The notes: generated from the letters alone by a model not told the origin. DNA of 64,000 nucleotides from Bog-473 sp963737745 (GCA_963737745.1 CAVTTR010000007.1:124001-188000); one strand, 5' to 3'. Shown: positions 10,830-20,874, counted from the stretch's first letter. Made by a program: numbers and translations.

Positions 10830-11725
10830 TTACTCCGCCTCCCACGAGGCCAGAACGTCGGCGAGCGTGGTGGCGAGCGGAATGGAAGGCGACCACCCGG
10901 TCGTCGTGTGCAGCAAGGTGGCGTCGCCTCGCAGCACCGGCACGTCGACCGGGCGCACCAACGTCGGGATCGATGACGAGCTCGAGGTCCGCCTGGGCCA
11001 GGGCGAGCAGCTGATCCGCCACATCGGCGATCGCCACGTCCTGGCCCGAACAGACGTTGTAAATCGTTCCTGCGCACGCCCTCGACGATGAGCGACCGGT
11101 AGGCGACCACCACGTCACGCACGTCGGTGAAGTCCCGCCTCGTGGTCAGACGTGCCCACGTCGCAGCGAGCGGGTCCCGGCCTTGCGCGCTTCCACGATC
11201 CGCTTGGCCAGGGCCGGTACGGCGAAATTGGGCGACTGCCCGGGTCCGATGTGGTTGAAGGGCCGCACGACGATGACCGGTTGGCGGTAGCCCCGCCACG
11301 CCTGCAGCGCCACCGCCTCGGCCGCCAACTTGCTGGCGGCATACGGGGTGGCCGGCGCGGTGGGGGTGTCCTCGCGCAGGGGAAGCTGCTCCGGGCTGAC
11401 GACGCCGTACACCTCGGCCGAGCTCACGACGAGCACGACCGGCGGGGTTCTCCAGCGCTCGGGCCGCGGCCAACAGCTCGGCCGTGCCCAGCACATTGAC
11501 CTTGAGCACCTGGCTCGGGTTCTCCCAGCTCTCGCCGACATGGGTCATGGCGGCCAAGTGGTAGATCGCTTCGGGCGAGGCATCGGCGACGACCTTGCGC
11601 AACGCCGGTCCGTCGGCGATATCCGTCTCGATGTCGATCGCCACCACGTCGTCACCGCAATCCTTGAGGTGCGCGGCCAGCCAATGGCCCACGAACCCCT
11701 TGCCCCCCGTGATCAACGCGCGCAT
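10830..11725 (-). CDS. NAD(P)-dependent epimerase/dehydratase, GDP-4-keto-6-deoxymannose reductase type
   Basis: The ATG at 11723-11725 opens MRALITGGKGFVGHWLA with the Rossmann glycine pattern (GGKGFVG). The short-chain dehydrogenase triad appears as SSAEVYG (Ser) and YAASKLAAE (Tyr-x3-Lys). FNHIGPGQSPNFAVPALA is characteristic of the Rmd/GMD branch of SDR enzymes acting on GDP-sugars. The C-terminal part reads TIYNVCSGQDVAIADV and ends DVLASWEAE. It probably makes GDP-rhamnose or a related GDP-deoxysugar for the neighbouring GT4 enzymes, with GDP-mannose supplied by the ManC-like gene at 18-19 kb. Frame changes lie near 11450, 11150, 11080 and 10960. The rmd assignment over a general SDR is probable, not certain. 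Confidence 0.75.
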
Positions 11726-11734
11726 CAGTGCACC

Positions 11735-12910
11735 CTACTGCGAGGCGCCAAGGCCCACCCAAAAGGCTCTGACGTGTGTGTCGACGCTGGCCGACCAGGT
11801 GAATTGCGCCGCGCGAGCGATCCCGGCCGCTCGGCGTCGCTGCACGTCACGAGCTTCACTTCCCCCGTGCCAGCGCCGATCCGCCAGCGCATCGGCCAGC
11901 GCAGCATCGTCGCCAGGAGGGACGAGAGCAGGCCGCGTCCTGCGCCATTTCGGCCATGGCCGTGCCCTCCGTCGTGATCAGCGGAGCGCCGCAGGCCAAG
12001 GCCTCGAGGGCGGGCAGCCCGAACCCCTCCTCCAACGCCGGGTAGGCGACCACGGTGGCCTGGCGCAGGAGTGCGGGCACGGCGTCGTCCGGCAGGTAGC
12101 CCAGCGCGGACGATCCGGTCGGCGTGGCGCGCCCGGGCCAAGGCCTGCTCGGTCTCGGCCAGACCCCAACCGATCTGCCCGCCGAGGACCAGGAGACGCC
12201 TCCTTCTGCCTGTCGGCGACCCGGTCGAAGGCGGCGATCGACGAGCGCCACCCCTTTGCGGGGTTCCAGACGTTCCGACGAAGGCGACCAACGGCCGGTC
12301 GGGGGGAACTCCGAGCTCCCGCGAGGAGGGCCCGATCGGCTCCGGCCGAGGGCTCCAGCGGCGTGAAGCGCGCGTGGTCGACCCCGTGGGGCGCCACGAC
12401 GATCGGTGCCCGCACGTCGCAGCAGGCCCGCAGACGCGTGGCGGTGACCTCGCTCACACAGATGAGAGCAGCCGCGTGCGCGGCCGCCTGGCGGATCGCC
12501 CGCCGGAAGAAAAGCGCCTTGGAGCGCACGTGCCACTCGGGGTGATCGAAGAAGGTGCAGTCGTGGATCGTGACGACGCAGGGAACAGGTGCCCTCGCCG
12601 GCATCGTGTAGTGCGGCGCGTGGTGGACCTGCACGCCGAGCGTCGTCGAGCAAGCCGCGGGAAGCGAACCTGTTCGAAGGCGAGACGAGCCGGACGAGAG
12701 GCGGGAACCGACACCAACGACGCCGCGCCGCTCCGGCAGCTCAAGGTGTTCCAGCGTTCCTCGTCGCCGCGACGCGCCACCATCGTCGAGGCGATGTCGT
12801 CCCGGACACGACAGGCCCTGGCGCGATGGCCATGGTGTAGTACCCGGCCCCGCCCGGGCGAGCGGGGACGGCGGAGACGTCGAGGGAGACGGCGCAAGCG
12901 GCGCCGTCAT
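11735..12910 (-). CDS. Glycosyltransferase family 4 (GT-B), first of three
   Basis: The ATG at 12908-12910 overlaps the TGA of the preceding GT4 gene (ATGA). After an early frame change the N-terminus reads AVSLDVSAVPARPGGAGYYT, a typical GT4 start. Then come VVTIHDCTFFDHPEWHV, ALICVSEVTATRLR and VVAPHGVDHARFTPL. The donor-binding domain has ALGYLPDDAVPALLRQATVV and the EGFGLPALEALACGAPLI motif whose Glu contacts the nucleotide sugar. The end, found by following frames, is RAFWVGLGASQ with stop TAG at 11735-11737, ten bases before the Rmd-like gene. The likely donor is a GDP- or UDP-sugar. About five frame changes occur. Confidence 0.8.
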
Positions 12911-14049
12911 GCCAGGCCTCTCCAGAGCCCGATGTGCTGCTGTGCCGCCTTCTTCCACGTGCGCGAGCGCGCGTGGGCCTGCCCCTCGTACGACCAGGTC
13001 GGCGCGCACGGTGTCATCGGTCAGGACGGCAGACGAGTCCGGCCGCGATGTCCGTCGACGTCGAAGGGGTCGACGATCCGCGCCGGTGGGGACCGGGCTC
13101 GTCGAGATCGACCACGCTCGGCACCTCGTTGGCGATGACCGACGGTGTCCCCGATTCGCATCGCCTCGAGCGGAGGAAGGCCGTAGCCCTCGGTCAAGGG
13201 GACGTAGGCAAAGGCCCGGGCACGTCGGTAGAGGCCGGTGAGGGTGGCGTCGCTGACGGCTCCGGCGAACACCACGCCTCGTTGGTCCTGCGGCCCCGAA
13301 AGGCTGCGGGCCCCAGCCGGTCGGGCCCACGATCACGAGCGGCCACGGCTCCGGGAGGTCGGGACGGATCTGGCCGTACGCCTGGAGCAGCCGGTCGACG
13401 TTCTTGCGGGGCTCCAGCGTGCTCACGGTCAGCAGGAACTCCCCGCGCACGCCCAAGCGCTCGAGCAAGGCCTCGGTCTGCACCGGATCCTCGGGGACGA
13501 GATGATCGCTGCCACCGTTCACGATGGTGATGCGGTCACTCTGCACTCCGTCGGCCAGCAGATCGGCGGCCACGAACTTGGACGTCACGACCAGCGCCGC
13601 ATCGGAGTCCCGGGCGCGACACAGCGCCGCCTCGTGCCACTTTGCGCCCCGTGCCGTGGTGGCCTCGGGATGCCGACGCCACGCCACGTCATGCACCGTG
13701 ACGACGTGGCGCACGCGATGCGCCGCTGCCGACAAGCGGAGCGGCCAGCGAGACCGAGTGCACGACGTCGAAGCCGGCCGGGGCGCGCACCCAACCGTGA
13801 TCCCAGGCCCGGGTCAGCAGCGGGCCCGGCAGGTGTGAGGTCCGGACCGGCCGTCCGAAATCGTGCCAGTGGGTCCGGCCGCGATGCACTCGTCGGAAGG
13901 ATCGGCCCCGGGACTCGGCTGGCCAGAAGGGAGAGATCGATCTCGTCGCCGTCGACGGCACATTGCGCCAGGCCGCCCAACAGCCCTCGGGCATAGGCGC
14001 CGATCCCTCCGGGGACGGCTCGGCGCAACTGTTCGACGGCCATCAGCAC
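12907..14049 (-). CDS. Glycosyltransferase family 4 (GT-B), second of three
   Basis: The start is uncertain: the GTG at 14047-14049 gives VLMAVEQLRRAVPGGIGAYA, and a GTG at 14072-14074 overlapping the upstream stop is possible in another frame. Landmarks are GIGAYARGLLGGLAQ (acceptor-side glycine loop), VVTVHDVAWRRHPEATT, ALVVTSKFVAADLLADGV, LLTVSTLEPRKNVDRLLQAY, VFAGAVSDATLTGLYRRA and PLTEGYGLPPLEAM. It ends WRGLA with TGA at 12907-12909, overlapping the next GT4. It has the same architecture as its two neighbours but a clearly different sequence, so the three probably add different residues to one oligosaccharide. Frame changes occur near 13740, 13310, 13270 and 13000. Confidence 0.8.
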
Positions 14050-14066
14050 CTTGGGTCCCGTCGCCG

Positions 14067-15230
14067 TCAGCCACGACCGGCGCTCCCCACGTCGTGGTAG
14101 AGCTGGGCCAGGCCCTCGCCGCAGCGATCCCAGCTGAACGACGCCGCCCGTTCGGCACCCGGCCGCGACGAGGCGTGCCCGCGGAGCTCGGGATCGGTCA
14201 GCACGTCGTCCAAGCGCCTGCGACCAAGCCCGTCGTGGTCGCCGACGTCGACCATGGAGGCCCCGTCCCCCAACACCTCGGGCAGCGACCCGGCGCGGGT
14301 CGCCACGACTGGGACACCGGCCGCCATCGCCTCGAGCGGGAGGAAACCCGAATCCCTCGTAGAGCGGAGGGAAAGGCCAAGCACAGACGCTTCCCGTCAA
14401 GAGCGCAGACAAGCGTCGGCCTCGAGCCAGCCCGGTCCGCACCACCCTCGCGCCTGCCCGGGCCTGCGCGATTGCCGCGTCGAGTGCCTGCTCGCCCCAC
14501 CCCGGCGGGCCGGCCAGCACGAGGGCCAGGTCAGCGTGACGATCGGCTAACTCGATCGAAGGCGCGCACGAGACCGGGAAGATCCTTGCGCGGTTCGGCC
14601 GTGCCGACGGCGAGCACGTAACGCCGGGTCCCCGGCCGGGAGGAACGAGGCCGGCCATGGACGCGTGCGTCGCCGCGATCCAGCTCGAGCGGCGGCGGCA
14701 CGCCGGGCGCCACGACGCGCACACGAGCCGGGTCGGCGCCGAAGGCCTCGATCACCTCACCGGCCACGAAGGCCGAGTCCGTGTGCACCCAGGCCCCGCG
14801 TCGCAGCGCCTTCGCGTATCAGTCCCGGGTAGGCCAAGGTGGCCTCGATTGCAGAGCTCGGGATGGTGGAGCGGCGTGAGGTCGTGCACGGAGACGACTG
14901 CTCCCGCCCGCCTGGTCGGCGGCACGACGAAGTTGGTCCCGTGCACCACGTCGACGTTCCCGATGAACCATTCGATCGGCGGTCTCGCACCACGTCCCCA
15001 CAGGGCATGCAGGGGCCGGGCCGGCATCGGCCGCTGCAGCCGCCGACACATTCGGGGGCAACAGGTCGTGGATCCCCGCCCGTCCTGCGCCAACTGACCG
15101 CGAAGGCGCGGACGTCGAGATCGGTCCGTTGCCCCAACGCGCCCAGTGCACCCAGGCAGAACACGCCGACACCGGTCCGATGGCCGAGAAGGGGCGTGGC
15201 GTCGAGTGCCACCGTGAGGCGCGGCCGCAT
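14067..15230 (-). CDS. Glycosyltransferase family 4 (GT-B), third of three
   Basis: The ATG at 15228-15230 opens MRPRLTVALDATPLLGHRTG. It continues IEWFIGNVDVVHGTNFVVPP, VVSVHDLTPLHHPELC, WVHTDSAFVAGEVIEAFG, RYVLAVGTAEPRKDLPGLV, ALVLAGPPGWGEQALDAA, PLYEGFGFPPLEAM (joined over a frame change) and VPVVATRAGSLPEVLGDGAS. It ends YHDVGSAGRG with TGA at 14067-14069. This is the first gene of a leftward run GT4-GT4-GT4-Rmd, with stops touching starts. It is divergent from cofD, so the 160-base gap to the right probably carries promoters for both directions. About six frame changes occur. Confidence 0.82.
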
Positions 15231-15390
15231 CGACGCACGTCGCTCATGTGGCGGGCGTCCTCGGCACCGATGGAGCCTTGCACATGGCTCAGGCCGCGAT
15301 CGCTCCACCGACGGTACGCGGATCGGCCTGAGCCGACCGAGGCCAGGGGCCAGCGCACCGATCGCGCGGTGCGCCTTCTATGCTCGCACC

Positions 15391-16344
15391 GTGCTTGTCA
15401 CCCTCTGCGGCGGCGTCGGAGCTGCCCGCATGCTCTCCGGACTCGTGCGCGTGGTTCCTCCCGCCTCCATCACCGCCATCGTCAACGTGGGCGACGACAC
15501 CGTCCTGCACGGCCTGCACATCAGCCCCGACCTCGACACGATCACCTACACGCTGGCCGGCATGGACAACCGCGAGACCGGATGGGGCATCGTCGGGGAG
15601 ACCTGGACGGTCATGGACGAGTTGGCCCGCCTCGGGGGCGAGAGCTGGTTCCGCTCGGGTGACCGTGACCTGGCCACGCATCTGTACCGCACCGAGCGCC
15701 TGCACGCCGGCGACTCGCTCACCGAGGTGACGGCCGCACTGGCGACACGACGCCAGATCGGCATCCGACTCCTCCCGGTGACCGACGACCCCGTCCGCAC
15801 CATGCTCACCCTGACCGACGACCACCGAGCTCGGACCCGCCGGCACCGAGGTGGCATTCCAGGACTACTTCGTCCGGCTGCACCACGACGTGGCCGTGGG
15901 TGCCGTCCGATTCGCCGGGGCCGAGACGGCCCGAGCGACCACGCCGGTGCTCGAGGCGCTCCGTCGAGGCGGAGCAGCATCGTCGTGTGCCCGTCCAACC
16001 CGATCGTCTCGATCGGACCGCTCCTCGCCGTCCCGGGGATTCTGGCCACCCTCACCGCGCGACGAGACGACGTCATCGCGGTGTCGCCGATCAGTCGCCG
16101 GCGCCGCGTTGAAGGGCCCGGCCGACACGGCTGCATGCGCGAGCTGGGGACCGAGCCCTCGGTCGTCGGCGTGGCGCGTCTGTACGCACCGTGGGTCAGC
16201 ACCCTCGTCATCGACGAGGCAGATCGGGACCACGCGGCGGCGGTCGAGGCCGAAGGGGTACGTTGCGTCGTCGCCCCGACCATCATGGACTCCCCCGAGC
16301 GCGCGGCCGCCCTGGCGCGAGTGGTGATCGACGCCGGTGGCTGA
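15391..16344 (+). CDS. cofD: 2-phospho-L-lactate transferase CofD (coenzyme F420 synthesis, frameshifted)
   Basis: Joins the phospho-lactyl or phosphoenolpyruvyl nucleotide to Fo to give (dehydro)F420-0. The GTG at 15391 opens LVTLCGGVGAARML, the CofD nucleotide-binding loop. ITAIVNVGDDTVLHGL, SPDLDTITYTLAGM, RETGWGIVGETW and ARLGGESWFRSGDRDLATHL are family signatures. An extra C at 15825-15826 shifts the frame before ELGPAGTEVAFQDYFV; further shifts fall near 15975 and 16100. CPSNPIVSIGPLLAVPG and the ending VVAPTIMDSPERAA are also typical. The reconstructed length of about 317 residues is normal. It overlaps cofE, so the two are co-translated. Confidence 0.93.
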   Translation: MLVTLCGGVGAARMLSGLVRVVPPASITAIVNVGDDTVLHGLHISPDLDTITYTLAGMDNRETGWGIVGETWTVMDELARLGGESWFRSGDRDLATHLYRTERLHAGDSLTEVTAALATRRQIGIRLLPVTDDPVRTMLTLTDDHRARTRRHRGGIPGLLRPAAPRRGRGCRPIRRGRDGPSDHAGARGAPSRRSSIVVCPSNPIVSIGPLLAVPGILATLTARRDDVIAVSPISRRRRVEGPGRHGCMRELGTEPSVVGVARLYAPWVSTLVIDEADRDHAAAVEAEGVRCVVAPTIMDSPERAAALARVVIDAGG

Positions 16345-17067
16345 CGGCATCACGCTCATTCCGCTGCGCGGCATCGGCGAGATCGAGCCCGGGACCGACC
16401 TGGCCCGCATGGTGGCGGACGCCCTGGCGCCGGACATCGCCGGACGGGCCCGCGTTGCATGACGGGCGACGTGCTCGTCATCACCCAGAAGGTGGTCTCC
16501 AAGGCCGAGGGTCGCCTCGTTGCCATCGATCCCGACGATCCGGAAGCCAAGACCGCGCTGGTCGAACAGGAGTCGGTCCGCATCGTGCGCCGGCGCGGTG
16601 ACCTCATCATCAGCGAGACCCGGCACGGATTCATCTGCGCCAATGCCGGCATCGACCTCTCGAACGTCGCGCTCGGGAACGGCCGCGCTTGCTCCCCGAA
16701 GACTCCGACCGCTCGGCCCGCCGGATTCGGGCCGGCCTCCGTGCGCTCCTCGGCGTGGATGTCGGCGTGATCATCTCCGACACGTTCGGTCGCACCTGGC
16801 GCCGCGGCGTCACCGACGTGGCCATCGGCTGCGCCGGGGTGGCCGCCGTGATCGACCTGCGCGGCACGCTCGACGCCAACGGTCGAGAGCTCGTCGCCAC
16901 CGAGATCTGCGTGGCCGACGAGCTGGCGTCGGCGGCCGAGCTGGTCATGGGAAAGGACCGGGGCATCCCGGCGGCCATCGTCCGTGGCGTCCCCGCCGAG
17001 TGGCTGCGCCGCGCCTCGGTGCACGCCGAGATCGTGCGCCCGCCCGAACGAGGACCTCTTCCGCTGA
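16337..17067 (+). CDS. cofE: Coenzyme F420-0:L-glutamate ligase CofE (frameshifted)
   Basis: Adds glutamates to F420-0 using GTP. The GTG at 16337-16339 lies inside the cofD stop region and opens VADGITLIPLRGIGEI. HDGDVLVITQKVVSKAEGR, LIISETRHGFICANAGID, DVGVIISDTFGRTWRRG and DVAIGCAGVAAVIDLRG are the conserved substrate-binding segments. It ends ASVHAEIVRPPNEDLFR after a final frame change. The gene stops at the CofE domain; the nitroreductase-like C-terminal domain of mycobacterial FbiB is absent, so reduction of dehydro-F420 needs another protein. The context (glycan genes on both sides) does not explain its place. Confidence 0.9.
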
Positions 17068-17076
17068 ACCGCCGCG

Positions 17077-18038
17077 TCAGCCGCTCAGGTGACTGCTGGC
17101 GCACGAACTCCAGCACGGCGCGCGGTGCCGTCGGCCAGCTGCGTCCACGGACGCCATCCGAGCTGGATCGCCGGCCCGCTCGATATCGAGACTCGAGCGC
17201 AAGAGCTCTCCGGGACGCAAGCGGAGCCATCACGGTGGACGGTTCCACCCCGGCCTGCTCGGCCATGGTGGTGTAGAGCTCGTTCACCGAGGTCTCGGTG
17301 CCCGTCCCGATGTTGCAGGTCAGCCCACCCCCGCGGGTGGCCGCCCGCACGAAGGCATCGACGACGTCATCGACGTAGACGAAGTCCCGCGTCTGCCCGC
17401 CGTCCCCGAAGATCGTGACCGGTTCACCCCGCAAGAGGCGATCGGCAAAGATCGCCACGACACCGGCCTCGCCGTGCGGATTCTGACGGGGTCCGTAGAC
17501 GTTGGCGAGGGCCAAGCGCGGAGAACTCCAGCGCGTGCAGCTCCCGGTAGGCCACCAGGTAGTCGAGCACCGCCTTCTTCGCCACCCCGTACGGGGAGAG
17601 CGGTTGATGGGGGTGCGCTTCGCGTACCGGCAGATCTTCGGGTGCCGGCTCGCCGTACAAGGTGCCGCCGCTGGCGGCGAAGATGACCCGCTCTGTCTCG
17701 GCCTGACGCGCTCCTTCGAGAACGTGGAGGGAGCCGACGATGTTCACTTCGGCATCGAAGGCCGGCCGGGCCACGGAGACCCGCACATCCGCCTGGGCCG
17801 CCAGGTGGAAGACCAGTTCGGGCCGGCGTCGGACCATGAGGTCGATGACCGCCGGCGCGGTGATGTCGAGGTGGTGGATGGTCAGCGCCCGCCCGGCACT
17901 GGCTCGCGCATCGGCCAGATTGGAGAGCGATCCGGTCGAGAAGTCGTCGATGACGTCGACCTCATGTCCCTCGACCAGCAGTCGATCCACCAAGGTCGAA
18001 CCGATGAACCCGGCTCCTCCCGTCACCATCGTGCGCAT
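17077..18038 (-). CDS. NAD-dependent epimerase/dehydratase, UDP-glucose 4-epimerase type
   Basis: The ATG at 18036-18038 follows a good Shine-Dalgarno (TAGGAG, shared with the stop of the ManC-like gene). The start MRTMVTGGAGFIGSTLVDRL has the NAD-binding glycines. VIDDFSTG, FHLAAQADVRVSV, ASGGTLYGEP, SPYGVAKKAVLDYL (catalytic Tyr-x3-Lys), ANVYGPRQNPHGEAGVVAIF and TIFGDGGQTRDFVYVDDVV are classic GalE-like SDR motifs. It probably interconverts UDP-hexoses (or UDP-uronic acids) for the nearby transferases. Frame changes fall near 17520 and 17200, and the exact C-terminus is uncertain. It is convergent with cofE. Confidence 0.85.
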
Positions 18039-18047
18039 CTGAGACTC

Positions 18048-19133
18048 CTAGCCCGCCACTCGTTCGCCGTCGACCAGTGTTCCCGAAGCGACCACTGCGC
18101 CCGCGTGCCCAACACCGAGATCGGACGGACGTCGGCCCGCTGGCCGACGGTGGCATGCGGCCCGAGCACGGAGCCGGCCACTTTGGCGTCGCCGCCACAT
18201 GGCTGCCCTCCATCAGGACCGAGTCGATGACCACCGCGCCCGGCCTCGATCACCGACCCGGCGCCGAGCACCGAGCGCTCCACCCGCGCCCCAGCGGCGA
18301 CGGAGCAATCCCGCGAAAATGACGGATGGGCCCGACGACCTCCCCGTCGATCGTGCTCACGCCCTCGACGAAAGACCCCGATCACCGCGCTCGTCGACTC
18401 CGGGCAGTCGGCACGCCCTTGCGTTGCCCCGACACCAGATCGCGGTTGGCCTGCAGGTAGGCCGCCGGCGTCCCCGTGTCGAGCCAGTACCCGTCATCGG
18501 ACCGGGCGAAGAGCACCCCGCTGCGCACCATGGCCGGAAAGGTCTCCCGTTCGATCGAGACGCGCCCGGTGGAAGGGATCCGCTCCAACACCGACGCTTC
18601 GAACACATAGGTGCCCGGCATTGATCTCGTTGGTCGGCGCCTCGTCGCGCGGCGGCTTCTCGACAAAGGCCGTGACCCGTCCCTCGCTGTCGGTCGGCAC
18701 GACGCCGAAGGCCGACGGGTCGGGCACCGGATGCAGCGCGATCGTCCCTTCGGCGCCGCTCTCGCGATGGAAGGCCACGAGAGACCCGAGGTCGAGGTCG
18801 GTGAGGACATCACCGTTGACGACGACGAACGTCTCGTCGACGTCCGCCGTACGTGGCCGCGAAGCGCACGGCACCGGCCGTGTCGAGCGGTTCGGGCTCG
18901 ACGGCATAGGTCAGGCGGACGCCCGACGCATGGCCGTCGGGATAGGCCTCCTTGAAGGCGTCGGGCAGGTAGCCCAGCGAAAGGATCGCCTCGTCCACGC
19001 CGTGCGACGCCAGGTGCGCCAGCACCCGCTCGATCATCGGCACCCCGACGATCGGCAGCATCTGCTTGGGCGTCGACAAGGTGAGGGGCCGGAGCCTGGT
19101 CCCCTCGCCACCCACGAGGACAACTGCCTTCAT
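18048..19133 (-). CDS. Mannose-1-phosphate guanylyltransferase-like NDP-sugar pyrophosphorylase (frameshifted)
   Basis: The ATG at 19131-19133 shares its A with the TAA of the preceding gene. MKAVVLVGGEGTRLRPLTL is the nucleotidyltransferase signature. FVVVNGDVLTDLDLG (metal-binding Asp), GRVTAFVEKPP, TNEINAG, SIERETFPAMV and GYWLDTGTPAAYLQANRDL match the actinobacterial ManB/ManC-like group. The C-terminus is a left-handed beta-helix region with hexapeptide-like repeats (SVLGAGSVIEAG, SVLGPHATVGQRA) ending SGTLVDGERVAG. It probably makes GDP-mannose, feeding the Rmd-like enzyme at 10.8-11.7 kb. UDP- or dTDP-sugar specificity cannot be excluded. Four or more frame changes occur. Confidence 0.8.
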
Positions 19134-19955
19134 TAGCCGGACGACTTGGTGGTGGTGGTCGTGGTGGCCGACTTGCTGGTCGTGGTGGTCGTGCCGGAGG
19201 CCGCGGTGGTCGTCGTGGTCGTCGGTCGCCGCGGTCGTGGTCGTCGTCACCGGCGCCGACGTGCCGTTGATGGCTTGCAGGAGGGCGAGTTCGGTCGCCG
19301 ACGGCACCTTGGGCAGCGGCTTGCGTGGACGGTCCGAACCCCAGCGTGATCAGTTGGCTGTTGCGAAGCTTGAGGTTGGCCGGCTTCGAGGTGTAGTTGC
19401 CGCCCACCTGCTTGGTCTCGCTCCCGCTCTTCTGGCTCGTCGTCGACAGGGTCCACGAGCGAGCCCGCACCACGCCCACCTGGCCGGCGTCCGGCGTCCC
19501 CTTGGCGCACTTCTGGCCGTTCTTGTAGGCCACGCCCCCGGGATACTGCACCGAGGTGTTGGTCAGCTTCAGCGTCCGCGTACTCCTTGGCGAACTTGCC
19601 CAGCGTGGCGTTGTTCCCCGCCTCGCTGCCGGTCTTCGGCGCGATCAGCAGGACCCCGCTGCCCGTGGTGGTGAGGCCGTTCGCCGAGCCCGAGGCGGTG
19701 GCGGGGAGTGCCGGCTCCGCTTTCCCGCAGATGTCGAACGCCAGGGCGGCGTGCCAGGTCTGTCCCACTGTCGGGCGGCACCGCCGAGGGCGACTTGGCA
19801 TAGTGGTACCGGGCCAGGGCGACCGAACCGATGCCGAGCAGCACGATCAGCACGAGCGCGGCATACCAGTTGATCGGCATTTGTCCGCGATAGGACGTGC
19901 CTCCTCCTGTCGCGGCGGCGCGTGCGACCGACTTTCCCGTAGAGCTTCTGGCCAT
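19133..19955 (-). CDS. Single-pass membrane-anchored exported protein with Thr-rich tail
   Basis: The ATG at 19953-19955 opens a basic cytoplasmic stretch (MARSSTGKSVARAAATGGG), then one membrane helix (WYAALVLIVLLGIGSVAL). The exported part includes TWHAALAFDICGK, LPATASGSANGLTTTGSG, TLKLTNTSVQYPGGV and NSQLITLGFGPSTQ. It ends with a low-complexity run of Thr with Ala, Lys and Ser, then SSG. The form is known from Acidimicrobiia as an uncharacterised membrane protein. It sits upstream of, and overlaps, the ManC-like gene, which suggests a link to surface glycan; a specific role is not visible. A Thr-rich tail could be a glycosylation or wall-spanning region. Frame changes lie near 19790, 19575, 19320 and 19240. 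Confidence 0.65.
19137..19262 (-). repeat. Low-complexity ACC/GAC-rich coding repeat (Thr-rich tail)
   Basis: On the minus strand this is a run of ACC, ACG and GAC codons, imperfect and interrupted, encoding the Thr-rich tail of the membrane-anchored protein. Other frames give His/Asp-rich runs, so indels here would be silent to the eye. Length may vary between strains. Confidence 0.6.
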
Positions 19956-20022
19956 GGCGGGACGAAACCCTACAGCCTCGACGGGTCCCCCCTGGCTGCG
20001 GGCGACTTCCGTTCGGCTCAGT

Positions 20023-20826
20023 TCACGAGAAGAGCGCCACCGTCTCGGGGTGGACAGACGATGGCAGCGCCGACGTCCCACCGTGCCTGCACCGAGTCCC
20101 GGTGCACCGACCGGCGCCGTCGGTGGCCAGGCAGAGCAATTCCTCCATGGTCGGACCGCAGGCCCGCCCTGTTCCCCATCGATCTCCGTGGCCCAGAGCA
20201 GGCCCCGGTAGAGGCGTTCGTCGTAGGGACTGGCCCGCAGACCCCGGCGGATCGCCCAGTCGGCCTCTTCGCCATGCCCCCGATGGCCAGGAAGTGTTCG
20301 GCCGCCTTGCAGAGCGGTGTCGACCACCATCGATCTCGACCTCGGGCCTGGGTGCCGTCGAGGACGGCCCAATCGGCGAGGTGCAACCCGTCGAAGGGCC
20401 GACCACGCACCATGGCCAGCGCATCCTTCCACCGGGCCGGGTCAGGAGTCGGCGGCGGCCAGGGCGAACCGCTCCACGTCGGTACCCGACCGTGTCGGCC
20501 AATCGCAGACGTCGCCCGCGGCGCGGGAGGTGCTCGCTCCCGCTCTGCCGATCGACCGAGGGCTCGCCGGGCCACCGAGGCCGTCGAGTGGAGCGTGGAT
20601 GCGGCGATGCAGCGGTCCGTCCAGAGCGCCGTCGCCCAGACATCGCTCGCGGGCTCCTTGACGATGGAACGCCAGATAGACAACCAGCTCCCGCGAAGCT
20701 GCTGCGGCAGAAGGGGCGGGCCGCACCACGGATCTCCACCGGACCCAGGACGGCCACTTCGATCTCAGGATGAGGTGCCGCCGATGAACGTCGCTTCGGG
20801 AACAGTGCGACTCGACGAGCAGACAT
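20023..20826 (-). CDS. BTAD-domain transcriptional regulator (SARP/AfsR type, frameshifted)
   Basis: The ATG at 20824-20826 opens MSARRVALFPKRRSS. PEIEVAVLGPVEIRGAARPF is the N-terminal winged-helix start of SARP/BTAD proteins. The wing and the bacterial transcriptional activator domain follow: SRELVVYLAFHRQG, TLHSTASVARRALGRS, GRPFDGLHLADWAVLDG, AEHFLAIGG, RGLRASPYDERLYRGLLWAT and the final HPETVALF. Reconstruction gives about 265 residues: only the winged helix and BTAD, without the long N-terminal part seen in many acidimicrobial relatives. It is probably an activator of adjacent genes; it lies upstream of the membrane protein, ManC-like and GalE-like genes on the same strand. Frame changes occur near 20745, 20560, 20450 and 20150. 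Confidence 0.75.
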   Translation of the reverse strand: MSARRVALFPKRRSSAAPHPEIEVAVLGPVEIRGAARPFCRSSFAGAGCLSGVPSSRSPRAMSGRRRSGRTAASPHPRSTRRPRWPGEPSVDRQSGSEHLPRRGRRLRLADTVGYRRGAVRPGRRRLLTRPGGRMRWPWCVVGPSTGCTSPIGPSSTAPRPEVEIDGGRHRSARRPNTSWPSGAWRRGRLGDPPGSAGQSLRRTPLPGPALGHGDRWGTGRACGPTMEELLCLATDGAGRCTGTRCRHGGTSALPSSVHPETVALFS

Positions 20827-20874
20827 GCCAGTGAACGGTCGACGCTGCACGGCCGCCGATGCGGACGGCCGGGT

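Noticed and set aside
19137..19262. Tandem-repeat locus or mobile repeat at 19.2 kb
   Set aside because: The repeat is explained by Thr codons in the tail of the membrane-anchored protein; there is no fixed repeat unit.
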